Source: Bacteroidales bacterium
Lineage (GTDB): Bacteria > Bacteroidota > Bacteroidia > Bacteroidales > F082
NCBI GenBank assembly: GCA_016290215.1
Contig: JAEETH010000006.1
Location: 1 to 64,000 of the forward strand
Length of the DNA stretch: 64,000 bases
Reading direction: 5' to 3'
Positions 7,635 to 17,900 of this stretch are shown in pieces. Below the pieces are notes generated by a model. It saw only the letters and a list, made by a program, of their open reading frames with translations, searched no databases and was not told the origin of the DNA. Position numbers and translations under genes: made by a program. The stretch's first letter is position 1. The number at the start of each line of letters is the position of its first letter.

Positions 7635-9872
7635 TCATTTCAATTGGAAACGCACGCCCAAATAAGCCCTGATTCCACTCAGCGGTCCCCAAACCATCGA
7701 AGCGTCGAAGTCTTCGCTGGCGGGATTCTCTGCTGAAATGATAGGGTATTTCTGTTTGTAGTTGGTCAGGTTCTCGCCGCCAACATAAAGTTCCCAGCAC
7801 TTGCCCAACTTCTTGGTAATCTGTGCGTTCATAATCACATAGAAAGGCGAACGTTCGATGTTCTGATGATTGGCCACAGCGGTGGCGTTGCCGTTCAAGT
7901 TAGGCACGCGGCTGTCGCCGTTGAATTGCGTCGTGAAGTCGAACTGCCAGGTGCCAGGAGCATACGACATCGTCACCAAACCCTTGTAGCGGTTCACGAA
8001 AGGCTTCTCCATCAGTGAGTCGTTGATGGTCATCTTCACGTCGTTGTAGCGGAAGGCAAGGGTCAAATCGAAGTCCTTGAAGATTTCGCAGTTGACCTCA
8101 ATCTGGGCGCTGTTGGAATACGATTTGCCATCGAGGTTGTAAATCCGAATCTGGTGCGCGTCGGCATCACGGTCGAGGACTATTTGGTTGACAAAATCCG
8201 TGCGGTAGAAGTCAACTTGAAGAATGAGTTCGCGCCAGCCAATATGAAAGTCTTTAGTCAAATTAATGCCATAGTTCCAAGCATCTTCCATCTTGGGTTG
8301 ATTCACGAAGATGATTCTGCGCGACGAGGCCATCATCGTGGAGTTTTCGGCCAACACATTGGGCGAGCGATAGCCTTTGCCTGCCGAAAGACGCAACGCA
8401 AAATCGTCGTGGGTCTTGAAGCGCACATGCAAACGAGGCGTGTAAAGCATCTTCTTATAGTAGCTGTTGTAATCGGCACGGAAACCAGCAATGACATTCC
8501 AGTGATGGTCGTCATTAAAAGAATACTCAGCAAACGCTCCGGGAACATGCTCGATGCGTTGTGAAGTACTGTCGTTCAGATGTTCATTGTATTTGTCGTA
8601 GGTATAGCTGGCACCCACCGAATAAGTGTGATGGTCGTTAAAAAGATAAGAGTCAAACAACAAATTGCCGTAATAGGAAAGTTGATTGGCGTTATAGTCC
8701 GTGAGGCCATAATAAGAGTTCACCTTGTGGTAGGTCACCTGATGCTGTGTTCCAAGGCTGGTGTCTTTGCGGTCAAAGTGGTAGCCGCCCTTGGCAAAAG
8801 CCTCATAACGCTCCGTGTTGATGCCGATGCCATACAAGGTGTAGCCTTCATCCAGTCTATGTTTCGGGTCGAAGCCCATCTTTCCGCCGATACGGGTTTC
8901 CTTCAAGGCCTTGAGGCCCAATTTGCAGCCAAACTTTCCAGTATGAGGATGGTTATATCGCAGGAAGACATTGTATTGCGTGGTGATAGGTTCGTCCATG
9001 AATGAGTCGCCGTTGTCGTCCATTTTCATGTGGTTGTGGCTCACATGGCCGAAGAGCATGATACCGTCATTCTTACCGACTTTGACACGACCATTGAAGT
9101 TGAAATCGGTCATCAACATGGAGTTGGCGTAAAGGTTGCAAAAAACCTTTTCGCTTTTGTTCGGCAGAGGCTCCTTGTAGTCCACGTTGATTTGTCCAGT
9201 AATGGACTCATAACCATTTCTGACAGAAGAAGTTCCTTTTGAAATTTGTATGCCATTCATCCAAGTGCCTGGCACATAGTTCAGGCCGAAAGTCGAGGCC
9301 AAACCACGGAAATTGGGAATGATTTCCGTCATCATTTGGGTATAGATGCCACTCAGACCGAGCAGTTGGATTTGTTTCGCCCCTGTGACGGCATCGCTGT
9401 AAGCCACGTCTACTGAAGCGTTATTCTCGAAACTACCTGCAAGGGTACAACAGGCAGCACGCTTCAAGTTTTCGGAGGTGATTTCCTGAACAGCTATCGC
9501 CTTAATGGGGTTGATGTAAAAGGCCTTTTCTCGTGCATGTATCTCCACCTCGTTGAGCATGTGGGCGGAATTGAAGACGTGGTCATAATGGGCAGGCTCC
9601 ACCATGTGGTGAACGGTGTCGTTTTCATAGCTGATACAGCTGAACACAAGGCAGCCGATGCGCTCATGAAGCGGGATTTTGTAATGGCCGTGGGCATCGG
9701 TCACAGTGCCTTCATTGACGATTTTCCAATAAACGTTCACGCCAGGAATAGGGGTACGCTTGCCGTTTTCGTCCTGTTCATAAACGGTGCCTTCGATAAA
9801 GCCTTGGGCAAACATGCTTGAGGCAAAGGCAAATAATAATATAGTGATTAGGGATATTTGTTTGGTTTTCAT
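7635..9872 (-). CDS. TonB-dependent receptor, probable metal (copper) uptake type
   Basis: The 745-residue outer-membrane protein has a signal peptide (about 1-22), a carboxypeptidase-like beta-sandwich (about 25-105), a plug with EITSENLKRAACCTLAGSFENN, and a long 22-strand-type barrel ending in an aromatic strand. It would import a ligand across the outer membrane using TonB energy. The gene upstream encodes a HYC_CC_PP protein; in Bacteroidetes this pair often travels with heavy-metal-associated proteins, so copper or another metal is a reasonable guess rather than a proof. An inverted-repeat element and an A/C-rich leader separate the two genes. Confidence 0.85.
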   Translation of the reverse strand: MKTKQISLITILLFAFASSMFAQGFIEGTVYEQDENGKRTPIPGVNVYWKIVNEGTVTDAHGHYKIPLHERIGCLVFSCISYENDTVHHMVEPAHYDHVFNSAHMLNEVEIHAREKAFYINPIKAIAVQEITSENLKRAACCTLAGSFENNASVDVAYSDAVTGAKQIQLLGLSGIYTQMMTEIIPNFRGLASTFGLNYVPGTWMNGIQISKGTSSVRNGYESITGQINVDYKEPLPNKSEKVFCNLYANSMLMTDFNFNGRVKVGKNDGIMLFGHVSHNHMKMDDNGDSFMDEPITTQYNVFLRYNHPHTGKFGCKLGLKALKETRIGGKMGFDPKHRLDEGYTLYGIGINTERYEAFAKGGYHFDRKDTSLGTQHQVTYHKVNSYYGLTDYNANQLSYYGNLLFDSYLFNDHHTYSVGASYTYDKYNEHLNDSTSQRIEHVPGAFAEYSFNDDHHWNVIAGFRADYNSYYKKMLYTPRLHVRFKTHDDFALRLSAGKGYRSPNVLAENSTMMASSRRIIFVNQPKMEDAWNYGINLTKDFHIGWRELILQVDFYRTDFVNQIVLDRDADAHQIRIYNLDGKSYSNSAQIEVNCEIFKDFDLTLAFRYNDVKMTINDSLMEKPFVNRYKGLVTMSYAPGTWQFDFTTQFNGDSRVPNLNGNATAVANHQNIERSPFYVIMNAQITKKLGKCWELYVGGENLTNYKQKYPIISAENPASEDFDASMVWGPLSGIRAYLGVRFQLK

Positions 9873-9912
9873 TTTGTTGACTTGTTTAATGTTGATTGTT
9901 TAATTGTTGGAA

Positions 9913-10040
9913 GAGGTTCCCTGCGGGAATGGAATATGGTTTATCGTATATTGCGGCGGCATGAAAAACCTGCACGACATAAGTCCCAAAAGCCGCCGCA
10001 GTAAAAACACTGATATACTCCATTCCCGCAAGGGGATCTC
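9913..10040. repeat. MITE-like inverted-repeat element, family 2, copy A
   Basis: The ends are inverted repeats built on TGCGGGAATGGA (left) and TCCATTCCCGCA (right). An inner pair, GCGGCGG and CCGCCGC, lies about 20 bases from each end's core. A second copy with the same two nested pairs but a different loop is at 33016-33145. It occupies the gap between the TonB receptor and the HYC_CC_PP gene. There is no coding capacity and no transposase. Confidence 0.65.
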
Positions 10041-10056
10041 ATTTGACACTAGTCAA

Positions 10057-10524
10057 TCAGAAAACCAAAGGATTAACCCTCAACGAAGAAAAAAAGACAG
10101 TCCTCTCCCGTCCAGAAAGAAACTTGGGTGTCTTCCTTGGGGAGTGATTGCTGAAGACTACTTTCACATGGTCGCAAATCTCCGTCACGTCGAGATGCGG
10201 CAGAATGATGGATTGCAAATCGACATTCAGGTGTTTGTCGGATGAAAAAACATAATTGTCGGTGAACTGAATCTTGCTATCGAAGTCCTCGCAGCAACAT
10301 TTGGCGTTGAACTGGACGACATCGTGCAATTCAGCGGCTTCCATCTCATGGTCCTCATGATGGTGCCCCATGCAATGCACACATGCTGGGGAAGCATCAC
10401 CGAAGCTGCCCGTCAGCTGATGGTCTTCAGTACAATAATGGAATTTCACATCCCACCCGACCGAGACGAACAGCACCGCGAAGGCCATCAAAAAGGAGCC
10501 GATTTGCAACAAGCGTTTTTTCAT
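10057..10524 (-). CDS. HYC_CC_PP-family small protein
   Basis: The 155-residue protein has an N-terminal hydrophobic segment (about 8-26) followed by the motif FHYC. It then has clustered Cys/His residues (CVHCMGHHHEDHE) and CCCEDF, and a proline-containing C-terminus. These are the hallmarks after which the HYC_CC_PP family is named. The Cys/His content suggests metal binding at or outside the inner membrane, consistent with the TonB receptor downstream; this is inference. It starts 35 bases after the PNGase F-like gene and could share its transcript, though it more likely belongs with the receptor. Confidence 0.75.
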   Translation of the reverse strand: MKKRLLQIGSFLMAFAVLFVSVGWDVKFHYCTEDHQLTGSFGDASPACVHCMGHHHEDHEMEAAELHDVVQFNAKCCCEDFDSKIQFTDNYVFSSDKHLNVDLQSIILPHLDVTEICDHVKVVFSNHSPRKTPKFLSGRERTVFFSSLRVNPLVF

Positions 10525-10559
10525 TTGTTTATCTCACCGAAGTCTTTGTCATCCTCTCA

Positions 10560-13226
10560 TCAGTTCTGAATAACTACCTTTCTCGTCACCACCTTGCCAC
10601 CAATGACATGGACAAAGTAAAGTCCCGATGGCAGGTCGCTCACGTCAACGGTGGTCGAGCCTTTCATGCTGAAGCCACGCACTTTGACACCTTGAGGATT
10701 GATGATGACAACGCTAGCCTTACCCTTTTCATAATCCGTGGTGATAGTCATTTGACCTCTTGCTGGATTAGGAGTGATGGTCACTTGGAAGGGTTCTGCA
10801 TCCACATTGGGCAACTCTGGGACTTCCGTCAGAATGTCTGTATTGTGGCTGTAAGTCACCAACTTACCAGAAACCTTCAAAATCGGGTTGCTGGTGTTGT
10901 CACAGTTCGGACAACTGTTCTGGCCGCTCACGCAGTCGGGGTAGTTGGGGTGACATTGGTCGACGTAGGTGGGATCGAACTCATAGAGCAAGTTGACGCT
11001 ACCATCGGCAAGATAATCATCAAGGCTGTAGTCCCACACCATAGACATGCTGCCCGGGCACCAGCCAGCACGGTTGTAGGTCCAAGTACCGTATTGGTCA
11101 TTACATCCTGCGGGGTTAGGGTTGCAGGTGCGCCACAGATGCTGCGTATAGGTCGTGGCACCATTGATATTGATGTTGTGGGTGGCATCGTAGAACTCGC
11201 CTGCATTGCCTGTGTTGTAAGCTCCGTTAGTGATGTCACTCCAGTTGTGTCCCGAAGTGGTGATCTGCAGTTTAGCCTTTTCAACACAAGGGTCAAACTC
11301 GACAGTGCGGGTCGGGATGGGGCAAAGGTTTTCGTAATCGCCGAAGGCATAATTTCCATACCACAGCTCCTGCAAATCCACGTAAGGATATTCCGGCATA
11401 CCTTTGGTGTATTCGAAGATGGCAGTGGGGTTGTAGCCCGAACCGTCAGCATATTGTTCGCTATAGTACTCAAATTCGACAAGTCCTTGCAACACGGAGG
11501 TGAAATCCGTCACATCGAGATCGTCCACACATTCCACACCAAACGGCGTGATGTAACGGCAGAGCTCTATCCACTCGCCACGGTAGTTCTTCACACGGAG
11601 GTAACTAACGTGGTCATAGGAGTTGCAGTTGCCGTTCACGCAGTTGTGGAGATAATGCAAGTTAATGGCATTGAAGGCGTTGACGTGAGTTGGGAAAGGA
11701 AATTCGCCATACGCAGTAAACACCGATGTATTCACGACTACTTCGCCGTTGAGAGCAGAGACATTCATGTCGTCGTAGTTGGTGGTCACCTCGAAGGTGT
11801 TGGATGCTGTTGTGACTTTGCCACCCGTTTGGGTGATGGAGATCGTCATGTTGTAGGTGCCAACGCCCGAGGGTGTCCATGTGGTGTACCAATAGCCGTT
11901 GTCGGGGTTGTTGGGATAGTCGGTCTTCAAAAACAGCTCTTGACCGTCGACTTCGCATTTCACCTCTTCAAACTTGAGGACGTTGCCATGGTCGATATAG
12001 GCACTCAGCACCACCATAACGGGGTTCTCGAAGTTGGGCATATACACTTTCGTACCTTCGTAGGGACGGCGGATTGTGATTTCCGGAGTATAGTTTTCTG
12101 GATTGACCACATAGAAAGTACGCGTCACTGAGGGTGCGGCCTGCCATTGCTCGCTATCGCCAGCTTGTATAGCACGCACTTTCACTTCGCCTTCTTCACC
12201 TGTGAGTGTGAGAATGTTTCCCTCCACGGTGGCAGGGCCTTGAATGACTTCAAAGGTCACTGGAAGACCTGAAGTTGCAGTTGCTTGAAGCGTAATGGGT
12301 GCATTATAGACCAATTGGTCTGTGATTTCGGCAAAATCAATGAACTGGGCGGCCAATCCACCAGGAACATAACGCACAGTGAAGTTGTCGAAACCGGCCA
12401 TACCGCTATTAAGCATGAATATTTTATCCCATGTTGCAGGGTCGTTTTTGTCGCCACTGCCAGGAGTCAGAGCAGCATTGACACCTTGAATTTCAGGCAC
12501 GGCTTCAAACTCGCCGTTTGGAACATCATACTTTACAAAAAGAGTCACTGCGCCAGCCCCGCCGTTGGCATCAAGGTCGATGGATACTTTACAGCGGTAC
12601 CATTCACCTTCTGGAATAGTGGGAGAAAAATTACCACTCAAGGTATTGTTGGCCAATACCACGCCATTCAAGAAATCGGGGTCGGTGTTGTTGGGTCCAG
12701 TGGTAAGCATGTAAATACCGCCATCGGGCAAGGTGCTCTCGGAATTAGGCCAGACGGGTTCATAAAGATTGCTATGGTTAGGAGATTTCTTGATGGGAGG
12801 CAAAACCGAGCCATCGCCATCGCCATCGTAGCCGATACCGAAAAGGCTACCCCACCACCTGCGAAACACATCGCATTCAATCTCAATAATACCACCATTG
12901 GAAAAGTCAAAGCCGTATTGGCTGATGTCGTGTGTTGCGATGTCGCCAAAACCAGTACCTGAACTATGCGAAAACACACCGATGGATTCGTCGGGTGTGG
13001 ATCTTTCTCCTACCCAGTCCCAAAAATGGCCCAAATAATCCGTGTACATGGGAGGAAATGTGCCATTGCCCGCACTATGTGGACGGACATACCAACCGTC
13101 CTGTCCATTGAGTGGAGCTACCGGGTCACTCGTTTGACAATTGTTGAAGTCAAAGGTGATCTCTGTCTGGGCTATCAGCCCAATGCTAAACAGCATCATT
13201 CCTAAGAATAAAAACGTCTTCTTCAT
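10560..13226 (-). CDS. Secreted PNGase F-like glycoamidase with T9SS sorting domain
   Basis: The 888-residue protein has a signal peptide (1-19), a lectin-like beta-sandwich (about 20-280), two Ig-like domains (about 282-370 and 371-480), a PNGase F-type double jelly roll (about 484-800) and a T9SS type A tail (about 814-888, starting at ITPNPARG). The PNGase call rests on the strings CRYITPFGVE, YGTWTYNRAGWCPG and the LRVKN region; Asp538 in SYDHVS is the likely counterpart of the family's catalytic Asp. PNGase F enzymes cut the amide bond between asparagine and N-glycans. It follows susC and susD, implying released N-glycans are imported. The T9SS tail predicts surface anchoring or export. 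Catalytic glutamates were not assigned with certainty. Confidence 0.8.
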   Translation of the reverse strand: MKKTFLFLGMMLFSIGLIAQTEITFDFNNCQTSDPVAPLNGQDGWYVRPHSAGNGTFPPMYTDYLGHFWDWVGERSTPDESIGVFSHSSGTGFGDIATHDISQYGFDFSNGGIIEIECDVFRRWWGSLFGIGYDGDGDGSVLPPIKKSPNHSNLYEPVWPNSESTLPDGGIYMLTTGPNNTDPDFLNGVVLANNTLSGNFSPTIPEGEWYRCKVSIDLDANGGAGAVTLFVKYDVPNGEFEAVPEIQGVNAALTPGSGDKNDPATWDKIFMLNSGMAGFDNFTVRYVPGGLAAQFIDFAEITDQLVYNAPITLQATATSGLPVTFEVIQGPATVEGNILTLTGEEGEVKVRAIQAGDSEQWQAAPSVTRTFYVVNPENYTPEITIRRPYEGTKVYMPNFENPVMVVLSAYIDHGNVLKFEEVKCEVDGQELFLKTDYPNNPDNGYWYTTWTPSGVGTYNMTISITQTGGKVTTASNTFEVTTNYDDMNVSALNGEVVVNTSVFTAYGEFPFPTHVNAFNAINLHYLHNCVNGNCNSYDHVSYLRVKNYRGEWIELCRYITPFGVECVDDLDVTDFTSVLQGLVEFEYYSEQYADGSGYNPTAIFEYTKGMPEYPYVDLQELWYGNYAFGDYENLCPIPTRTVEFDPCVEKAKLQITTSGHNWSDITNGAYNTGNAGEFYDATHNININGATTYTQHLWRTCNPNPAGCNDQYGTWTYNRAGWCPGSMSMVWDYSLDDYLADGSVNLLYEFDPTYVDQCHPNYPDCVSGQNSCPNCDNTSNPILKVSGKLVTYSHNTDILTEVPELPNVDAEPFQVTITPNPARGQMTITTDYEKGKASVVIINPQGVKVRGFSMKGSTTVDVSDLPSGLYFVHVIGGKVVTRKVVIQN

Positions 13227-13287
13227 AATATTAATTTTTGAACTATTAACTCTTATAACTTCTAACTCTAAACTTTAAACTCTAAAC

Positions 13288-14982
13288 TTATCTGAAATCC
13301 ATCCACCAAACTTTGGTTTGCCTTGTGTCGCCATGCGACATTCGAGCGAGTTGCTTGGAATAGTTTTCATAATTGTATTCTATTTCTTTTTGGGGATATT
13401 CCAACCTGTAGGAAGTCAGCTTGGCATGGTCGGTAGTGGTAGGAGTCGCCATAGTGCGGCGTGCCAAGGCCCAGGCCTCCCATGGCTGACGGAAGAGGTT
13501 AAGCCAACGTTGCTGGTAGATAAGAGTCAAGTAGGCTTCGTTCGTATAGTTGAAATCGTGGTTCATATACACGGCTTTGTTCATCACACTGGAAGCCATC
13601 CTCTGACCCAAGGCCCAGATATCAGTATTACCGATATAACTGGTGTATTGCGGATAAAGATAGGTCCAACGACTTGTGTTTTGCGGTATGTGAGCCCAGA
13701 AAATGCAGGACTGATAGATACCTTGGAAGATCATCTGGTCGAGATCCATGCCTGAGAGATTGATGCCACCAATGCCTCTTGCCCCAATTTCGGCTTTCAT
13801 GAAAAGCACATCAGCGTAAGTGACCAAAATCTGAGGTACATATTTCTCATCACGGGTCAAGTAGTAATTAAACGGAGAATAGAGGCACGACGGGCCTTTG
13901 AAGGTATAGCTGGCATCGCGGCTCTGAGCGTAAGGCGAGCCGCCTTCGGTAGGTGTCTCAAGAGTACGGATTTGCGGATAGGGGTGCCAGGCACCATCGG
14001 GGAAGCTGTCGGTTTTGTGGCTCGTATCGAAGAAGAGGAAGGCGCGATAATCAAAGATGCCGCTACCGTCCTTGTCATTGGTTGAGGAGAGGATGCTCCA
14101 CACTGTTTCACCCATGCGGAGGTGTTTGTGCTCACGGAACGACCAGTTCACATCCCAGCTCGTACCCAACACACTAGGCCACAAGGCAATGGCTCCGCCG
14201 GTGGCAACACCACCCGAAGTGCTGAGAATGGTATAGAGATAGTTGTAGGCATCCACCAACAACGGAGTAGCAAATTCGGGGTCTTTGTCGTACATGCGCA
14301 GGCCATGGCGCAAAATAAGGCTGTTGGCAAACTCGGCCCAAAGCGTGTAGTTGTTGCTGAGCAGCACGTCGTAGGGCAGCTTGTAATATTCGTTACCAAG
14401 CGCAGTAGTGACAGAGTCGGAACGTAGAAGGTCGCGTGACCATACCAGCTCTTCCAAAAGCGATTTGTAGATGCTCTCCTGGGTATCCCATTCGGGTTTC
14501 ATGGTAGCCGACGAAGAAGCGTTTTCCCAGATACGACCCGCCTGGGAATAGGGCATATCGCCAAAAATATCCGTGACCTTAAAGGTTTGGTAAGCCTTCA
14601 TGATATTGAGTTGGGCGCGTACCTTGTCGCAAATGGCAGGGTCGGCCATCTCTTCGTCATAGACATCGAAACGTTTTTCCAATTCACGGATGTTGGCCAG
14701 CATGAGGTAGTAGTCCGTCCATACAGATGAGGTTCCAATCTGATAATTACCCCAGGACTCAGAAGTCAAGGCACCGAGTTCCGTTTCGGGATACCAAATC
14801 TCGTTTTGCAGATAGAACTGTTCGTTCATGCTCTGTTGCAAGGAACTCACCACGCCGTTAAACAACGCCTCAATGGTTGTTCCTGTCGGCGAGAACGGGT
14901 CTTGGTTCATCTCTTCGAAGTTCTTGGTGCAAGAGGCGAAAGCTAAGGTCGCCGCACAAAGGATGAGAATATATCTTTTCAT
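13288..14982 (-). CDS. SusD/RagB-family glycan-binding lipoprotein
   Basis: The 564-residue lipoprotein has a lipobox LAFASC (Cys at 17) after a hydrophobic segment and the SusD-like N-terminal CTKNFEEMNQDPF. Aromatic, tetratricopeptide-like helices follow, for example around LNIMKAYQTFKVTDIFGDMPY and FADVLFMKAEI-like segments near the C-terminal half. The NQDP start fits the SusD_2 branch. It would cap the SusC transporter at the cell surface and bind the glycan. It lies 12 bases downstream of susC and 61 bases upstream of the PNGase F-like gene; that 61-base gap is an AT-rich repeat tract (TAACTCTAAACTTTAAACTC). Confidence 0.92.
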   Translation of the reverse strand: MKRYILILCAATLAFASCTKNFEEMNQDPFSPTGTTIEALFNGVVSSLQQSMNEQFYLQNEIWYPETELGALTSESWGNYQIGTSSVWTDYYLMLANIRELEKRFDVYDEEMADPAICDKVRAQLNIMKAYQTFKVTDIFGDMPYSQAGRIWENASSSATMKPEWDTQESIYKSLLEELVWSRDLLRSDSVTTALGNEYYKLPYDVLLSNNYTLWAEFANSLILRHGLRMYDKDPEFATPLLVDAYNYLYTILSTSGGVATGGAIALWPSVLGTSWDVNWSFREHKHLRMGETVWSILSSTNDKDGSGIFDYRAFLFFDTSHKTDSFPDGAWHPYPQIRTLETPTEGGSPYAQSRDASYTFKGPSCLYSPFNYYLTRDEKYVPQILVTYADVLFMKAEIGARGIGGINLSGMDLDQMIFQGIYQSCIFWAHIPQNTSRWTYLYPQYTSYIGNTDIWALGQRMASSVMNKAVYMNHDFNYTNEAYLTLIYQQRWLNLFRQPWEAWALARRTMATPTTTDHAKLTSYRLEYPQKEIEYNYENYSKQLARMSHGDTRQTKVWWMDFR

Positions 14983-14994
14983 GATGTTCCGATT

Positions 14995-17900
14995 TTAAAG
15001 GTTGACTTTCAATGATAGCATAAACGACCGTGTGCCAGGATAGGAGGCATATTCAAGGCCTTGGGCGTTGCCGGAGCCTTGGGTGCCTTCGGGGTTGATG
15101 TTGTCGGGCAGGGTCTTGTAGATGTAGAACAAGTCGCGACCCACAAGCGAAATGGAGGCCTGCTTGAAGAGGTTCTGCTTGTCCAACCACTTGCGCGGGA
15201 AGTCAAAGGTCAACGAAAGCTCGCGCAACTTGATCCAAGTGTTGTTCACAATGCCCGGGGTGCTGAGGATGTTGCCCCATCCGCCGTAGTTGGGCATGTA
15301 TTTGTAAAGGTAATGCACTACATGATCGTTTTCAACGGCCTCGCCAGTCTCAGTGTTGATGCAGTAACCTGGCAAAATGACACCATAGTTACCCAACAAT
15401 TCGCCATTTTCGTAATACGGCAGACCATTACCATCACGCTCGTAAAGGGTCTCAAGACTCTGACCTGTCTGCATGCCCACCACGTAAGAGGCACAATAAA
15501 TCTGACCACCCAACTTGGCATCGACCAAGGCATACAGCGACCAGTTCTTGTAGGAAGCCCTCAGGTTGATACCGCCTGTCACCAAGGGAGCGCAGTTGCC
15601 AATCGGTACACGGTTGTCAGTTTTCAGGTAGGTAGTGCCTGTTTCATTCAACAAGGGCATCGGTTTGCCGTTTTCATCGTAGAACGGGCCGATGACGCTG
15701 CCGTCGGGCATGGTGTATTCATAGACATAATCCCATCCGTAGATGGTGCCGTACTCCTCCCCTTCTTCCACAGCGATGGCAGGGCCGTTGGAACCCCAAA
15801 TCTCGGAGAGCAAGTACATATTGGCGCCCGCCAAGTCGACGATGCGGTTCTTGTTGCGTGCCAAATTCAAGCCCACCTGAACGCCATAGTCCTTGCCTTG
15901 GGCGATGTCGTAGGTCATGATGGCCTCGATACCTTTGTTGGTCACCACACCCGTGTTGATGGTCACGTTGTTGGCACCCGACGAGGGAGCAAGGGGCGAG
16001 GAAAGAATCTGGTCCCAAGAATAGATGTTGTAATAGGTAAAGTCCAAATTGAAGCGAGCACCCAAGCCGAGGTCGAAACCAAGTTCATAACTACGCTGAC
16101 GTTGGGGTTTCAGTTCCAAAGGTGGCACGACGGCCGGCAAAGAGGCCGACAATTGATGTCCGAAGGAGCCAGTGTTGTAGGTATAGGTCAGCTGGTAGGG
16201 CTCAGTGTCGCTGGCGGTCTGTGCCCATGAACCGCGCAACTTGAGGTAATTCACCGGACCCCAGTTCCAGTTCTTGAAAGCTGAAGTCGGGACAAAACTC
16301 AAAGTGGCCGAGGGATAGAAGTAGCTGTTGTTAGTGATGGGCAGGGTCGATGACCAGTCGTTACGACCTGTGATATCCAGGAACAACCAGTCGCTGTAGC
16401 TCATGTTGAAGAAGGCATATATCGAGTTGACTTGCTTCTCCCACATCGACTCGCCGAAGGTACGCTCGGTGGCGTTGGAATAGTTGTATATGGTGTAAAG
16501 GTTGGCGTAGGCCCACTTGCCCGAAGTGCCGTTGATGCCGTCGCGATGACCATAATATTGTTCAGCACCCGCCGAAAAGCGCACGTTGAACTTCGTTCCA
16601 AAAATCTTGTCCTTGTAAGCCGTGATCAGGAAGTCCATGTCGCGGGTAAGCGAGCTTGACTTGCTTTTCGAGTAGTAGCCGCCTGCCATGCCGTCGATGG
16701 TGGTGGGCTTGTGCTTAGTGGTGTAGTTGTCGGCGGTCCAGTCCAAGGCTACCTTGGCAGTAACGCTCAACCACGGCGTCACGTCATAGAGCAGCCTTAC
16801 TGAGCCGTACATCTTGTCGCGGTCGAGGGTGGTATTGTTGTTGTAGAACGTCCAAAAAGTGCTGTTGTAGATGTACATGTAAGGATAGCCGTCAAACTGG
16901 TTCATCGTGCCGTCCTCGTTTTCGTAGGACGTGACCTCAAGGCCTTTCCAGCTACGGGGCCAGCTGTAGAGCAAGCCTTTATTGAAATTGCTGTTCGACT
17001 CACCGATTTCAGGCGAATTGAGGCGGTAGTAATCCAAATAGTTGAACGCTACATCCACTTTGATTTTCTCCGACACATTAATCAAAGAACCCACGCTGAC
17101 CGTGGTCTGCCGCAGGTTGCAGTTGTCGATGATGGCGTCGGTGCGCGAGTCGGTGAAGGAGACGCGGACACTACCAAAGTCGCCGGCATTCTGGAAGGCG
17201 ATGTTGTGGTTCATCGTGTGGCCGTTCTTAAAGAGCATCTTCAAGTTGTCGGGTTGGGGCGAATAGTCACGCACCACGCCGTCCCACCAGAGGACGCTCT
17301 CGCCGTTCATCTCGGGACCCCAACTCACCGCACCGCCATAATAGCCGAAGGTGGTGTTGGTGGGCTCGCCCGCTGGACCGTCGTCAACGCTGTAGATGCC
17401 CGGATATTCGTAAACTTGGTTGCCCTCATCGTCAAACAAACCATCGATGGGCGTCAAGGTTGGCGTGTGGAAGGTGATGGGGCCGCCAGCACCATATTTG
17501 TTTTGCACCTTGCGGTACAAATAAGGTGTCGTAATTTTAAAGCCAGCGGAATAGCTGATGCCAAGGCCACGTTGCTTCGATCCTTTCTTGGTGGTGATGA
17601 GCACCACGCCATTGCCGCCACGCGAGCCATAAAGAGCTGCCGCCGTGGGGCCTTTCAAGATGTCGAGGCTCTCGATGTCCTCTTGGTTGATGTTATTGAG
17701 GGCCGTACCCCAGTCGCGACCGCCACTCCAATCGGTGAGGCCGCCTTCGTTGGTCATTGGCACTCCGTCGACCACGATGAGGGGCTGGTTGTCGCCAAAG
17801 ATGCTGTTGTTACCACGGATGGTGATACGCGACGAGCCACCGTCTACGCCGTTGGGGTTGATGATTTGCACACCTGCAGAGCGACCGCTCAACGCGCTGA

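Noticed and set aside
10383..12131. 582-codon plus-strand open frame
   Set aside because: It is antisense to the PNGase F-like gene, which has domains, a signal peptide and a sorting tail. Its protein has no recognisable fold.
15061..16230. 389-codon plus-strand open frame
   Set aside because: It is antisense to susC and shows no family features.
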